From positions 1 through 7,252 of the forward strand of contig JAGNUJ010000014.1 of assembly GCA_017987055.1 (NCBI GenBank): a stretch of DNA of 7,252 nucleotides, read 5' to 3'. The translations under genes were made by a program, and so were the position numbers. This document shows positions 7,200 through 7,252 of this stretch, piece by piece; positions within the stretch are counted from its first letter, which is position 1; every line of letters begins with the position of its first letter. This DNA comes from Giesbergeria sp. GTDB taxonomy: Bacteria > Pseudomonadota > Gammaproteobacteria > Burkholderiales > Burkholderiaceae_C. The notes beneath the pieces were generated by a model. That model was not told where the DNA came from, ran no database searches, and saw only the letters and a list, made by a program, of their open reading frames with translations.

Positions 7200-7252
7200 A
7201 TGAACCTTGTCGCCCTCACCATCGAAACCATCCAGCTGGGCCAGCCCCTGCC
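7200..7252 (+). CDS. Unidentified protein, N-terminal fragment
   Basis: An open frame begins with ATG at 7200 and runs off the window, giving MNLVALTIETIQLGQPLP. It lies 102 bp downstream of glnE on the same strand. Its codon use (GTC, GCC, CTC, ACC, ATC, CTG) matches its neighbours, and a -10-like GATAAT stands just upstream. No Shine-Dalgarno is visible before the ATG. I do not recognise the family with confidence. The phrase I-x-L-G-Q-P-L-P resembles the N-termini of some betaproteobacterial signalling proteins (HD-GYP or PilZ-like), but 18 residues cannot establish that. A later start outside the window is also possible. Confidence 0.5.
   Translation, partial: MNLVALTIETIQLGQPL

Overview
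This window looks like core chromosome from a high-GC betaproteobacterium of the Burkholderiales, most likely Comamonadaceae. The evidence is the strong G/C bias at third codon positions, a short-N-terminus GlnE, a long YhdP of about 1400 residues, and a carbon-nitrogen hydrolase start directly behind yhdP. The placement rests on protein resemblance and gene order recalled from known families, not on a database search.

Layout. Two large intact genes fill over 95% of the window and are transcribed divergently. On the minus strand, an AsmA-like/YhdP envelope protein runs from 4249 down to 41. Its stop codon overlaps the start codon of the next minus-strand gene in an ATGA arrangement. That gene is a nitrilase-superfamily amidohydrolase, and only its first 15 codons lie in the window (44 down to 1). 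On the plus strand, glnE, the bifunctional glutamine synthetase adenylyltransferase/adenylyl-removing enzyme, runs from 4350 to 7097. About 100 bp separate the two starts, and this gap must hold both promoters. Behind glnE lies a 102-bp gap with an 11-bp-stem terminator-like hairpin and a GATAAT -10 box. The first 18 codons of an unrecognised plus-strand gene then begin at 7200.

Function. GlnE sets glutamine synthetase activity by adenylylating or deadenylylating it in response to PII and glutamine. YhdP-type proteins are inner-membrane-anchored periplasmic proteins that move phospholipid towards the outer membrane. The amidohydrolase is probably translationally coupled to yhdP. No functional link between the nitrogen-control gene and the envelope gene is evident beyond adjacency.

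I found no mobile element, CRISPR array, tRNA, rRNA, phage gene or defence-like cassette, and no sign of a previously undescribed system. The points worth a second look are small: start-site ambiguity in the divergent promoter region, two in-frame microsatellites in yhdP, a Cys/Gly linker in GlnE, and a possible near-leaderless start for the last gene.
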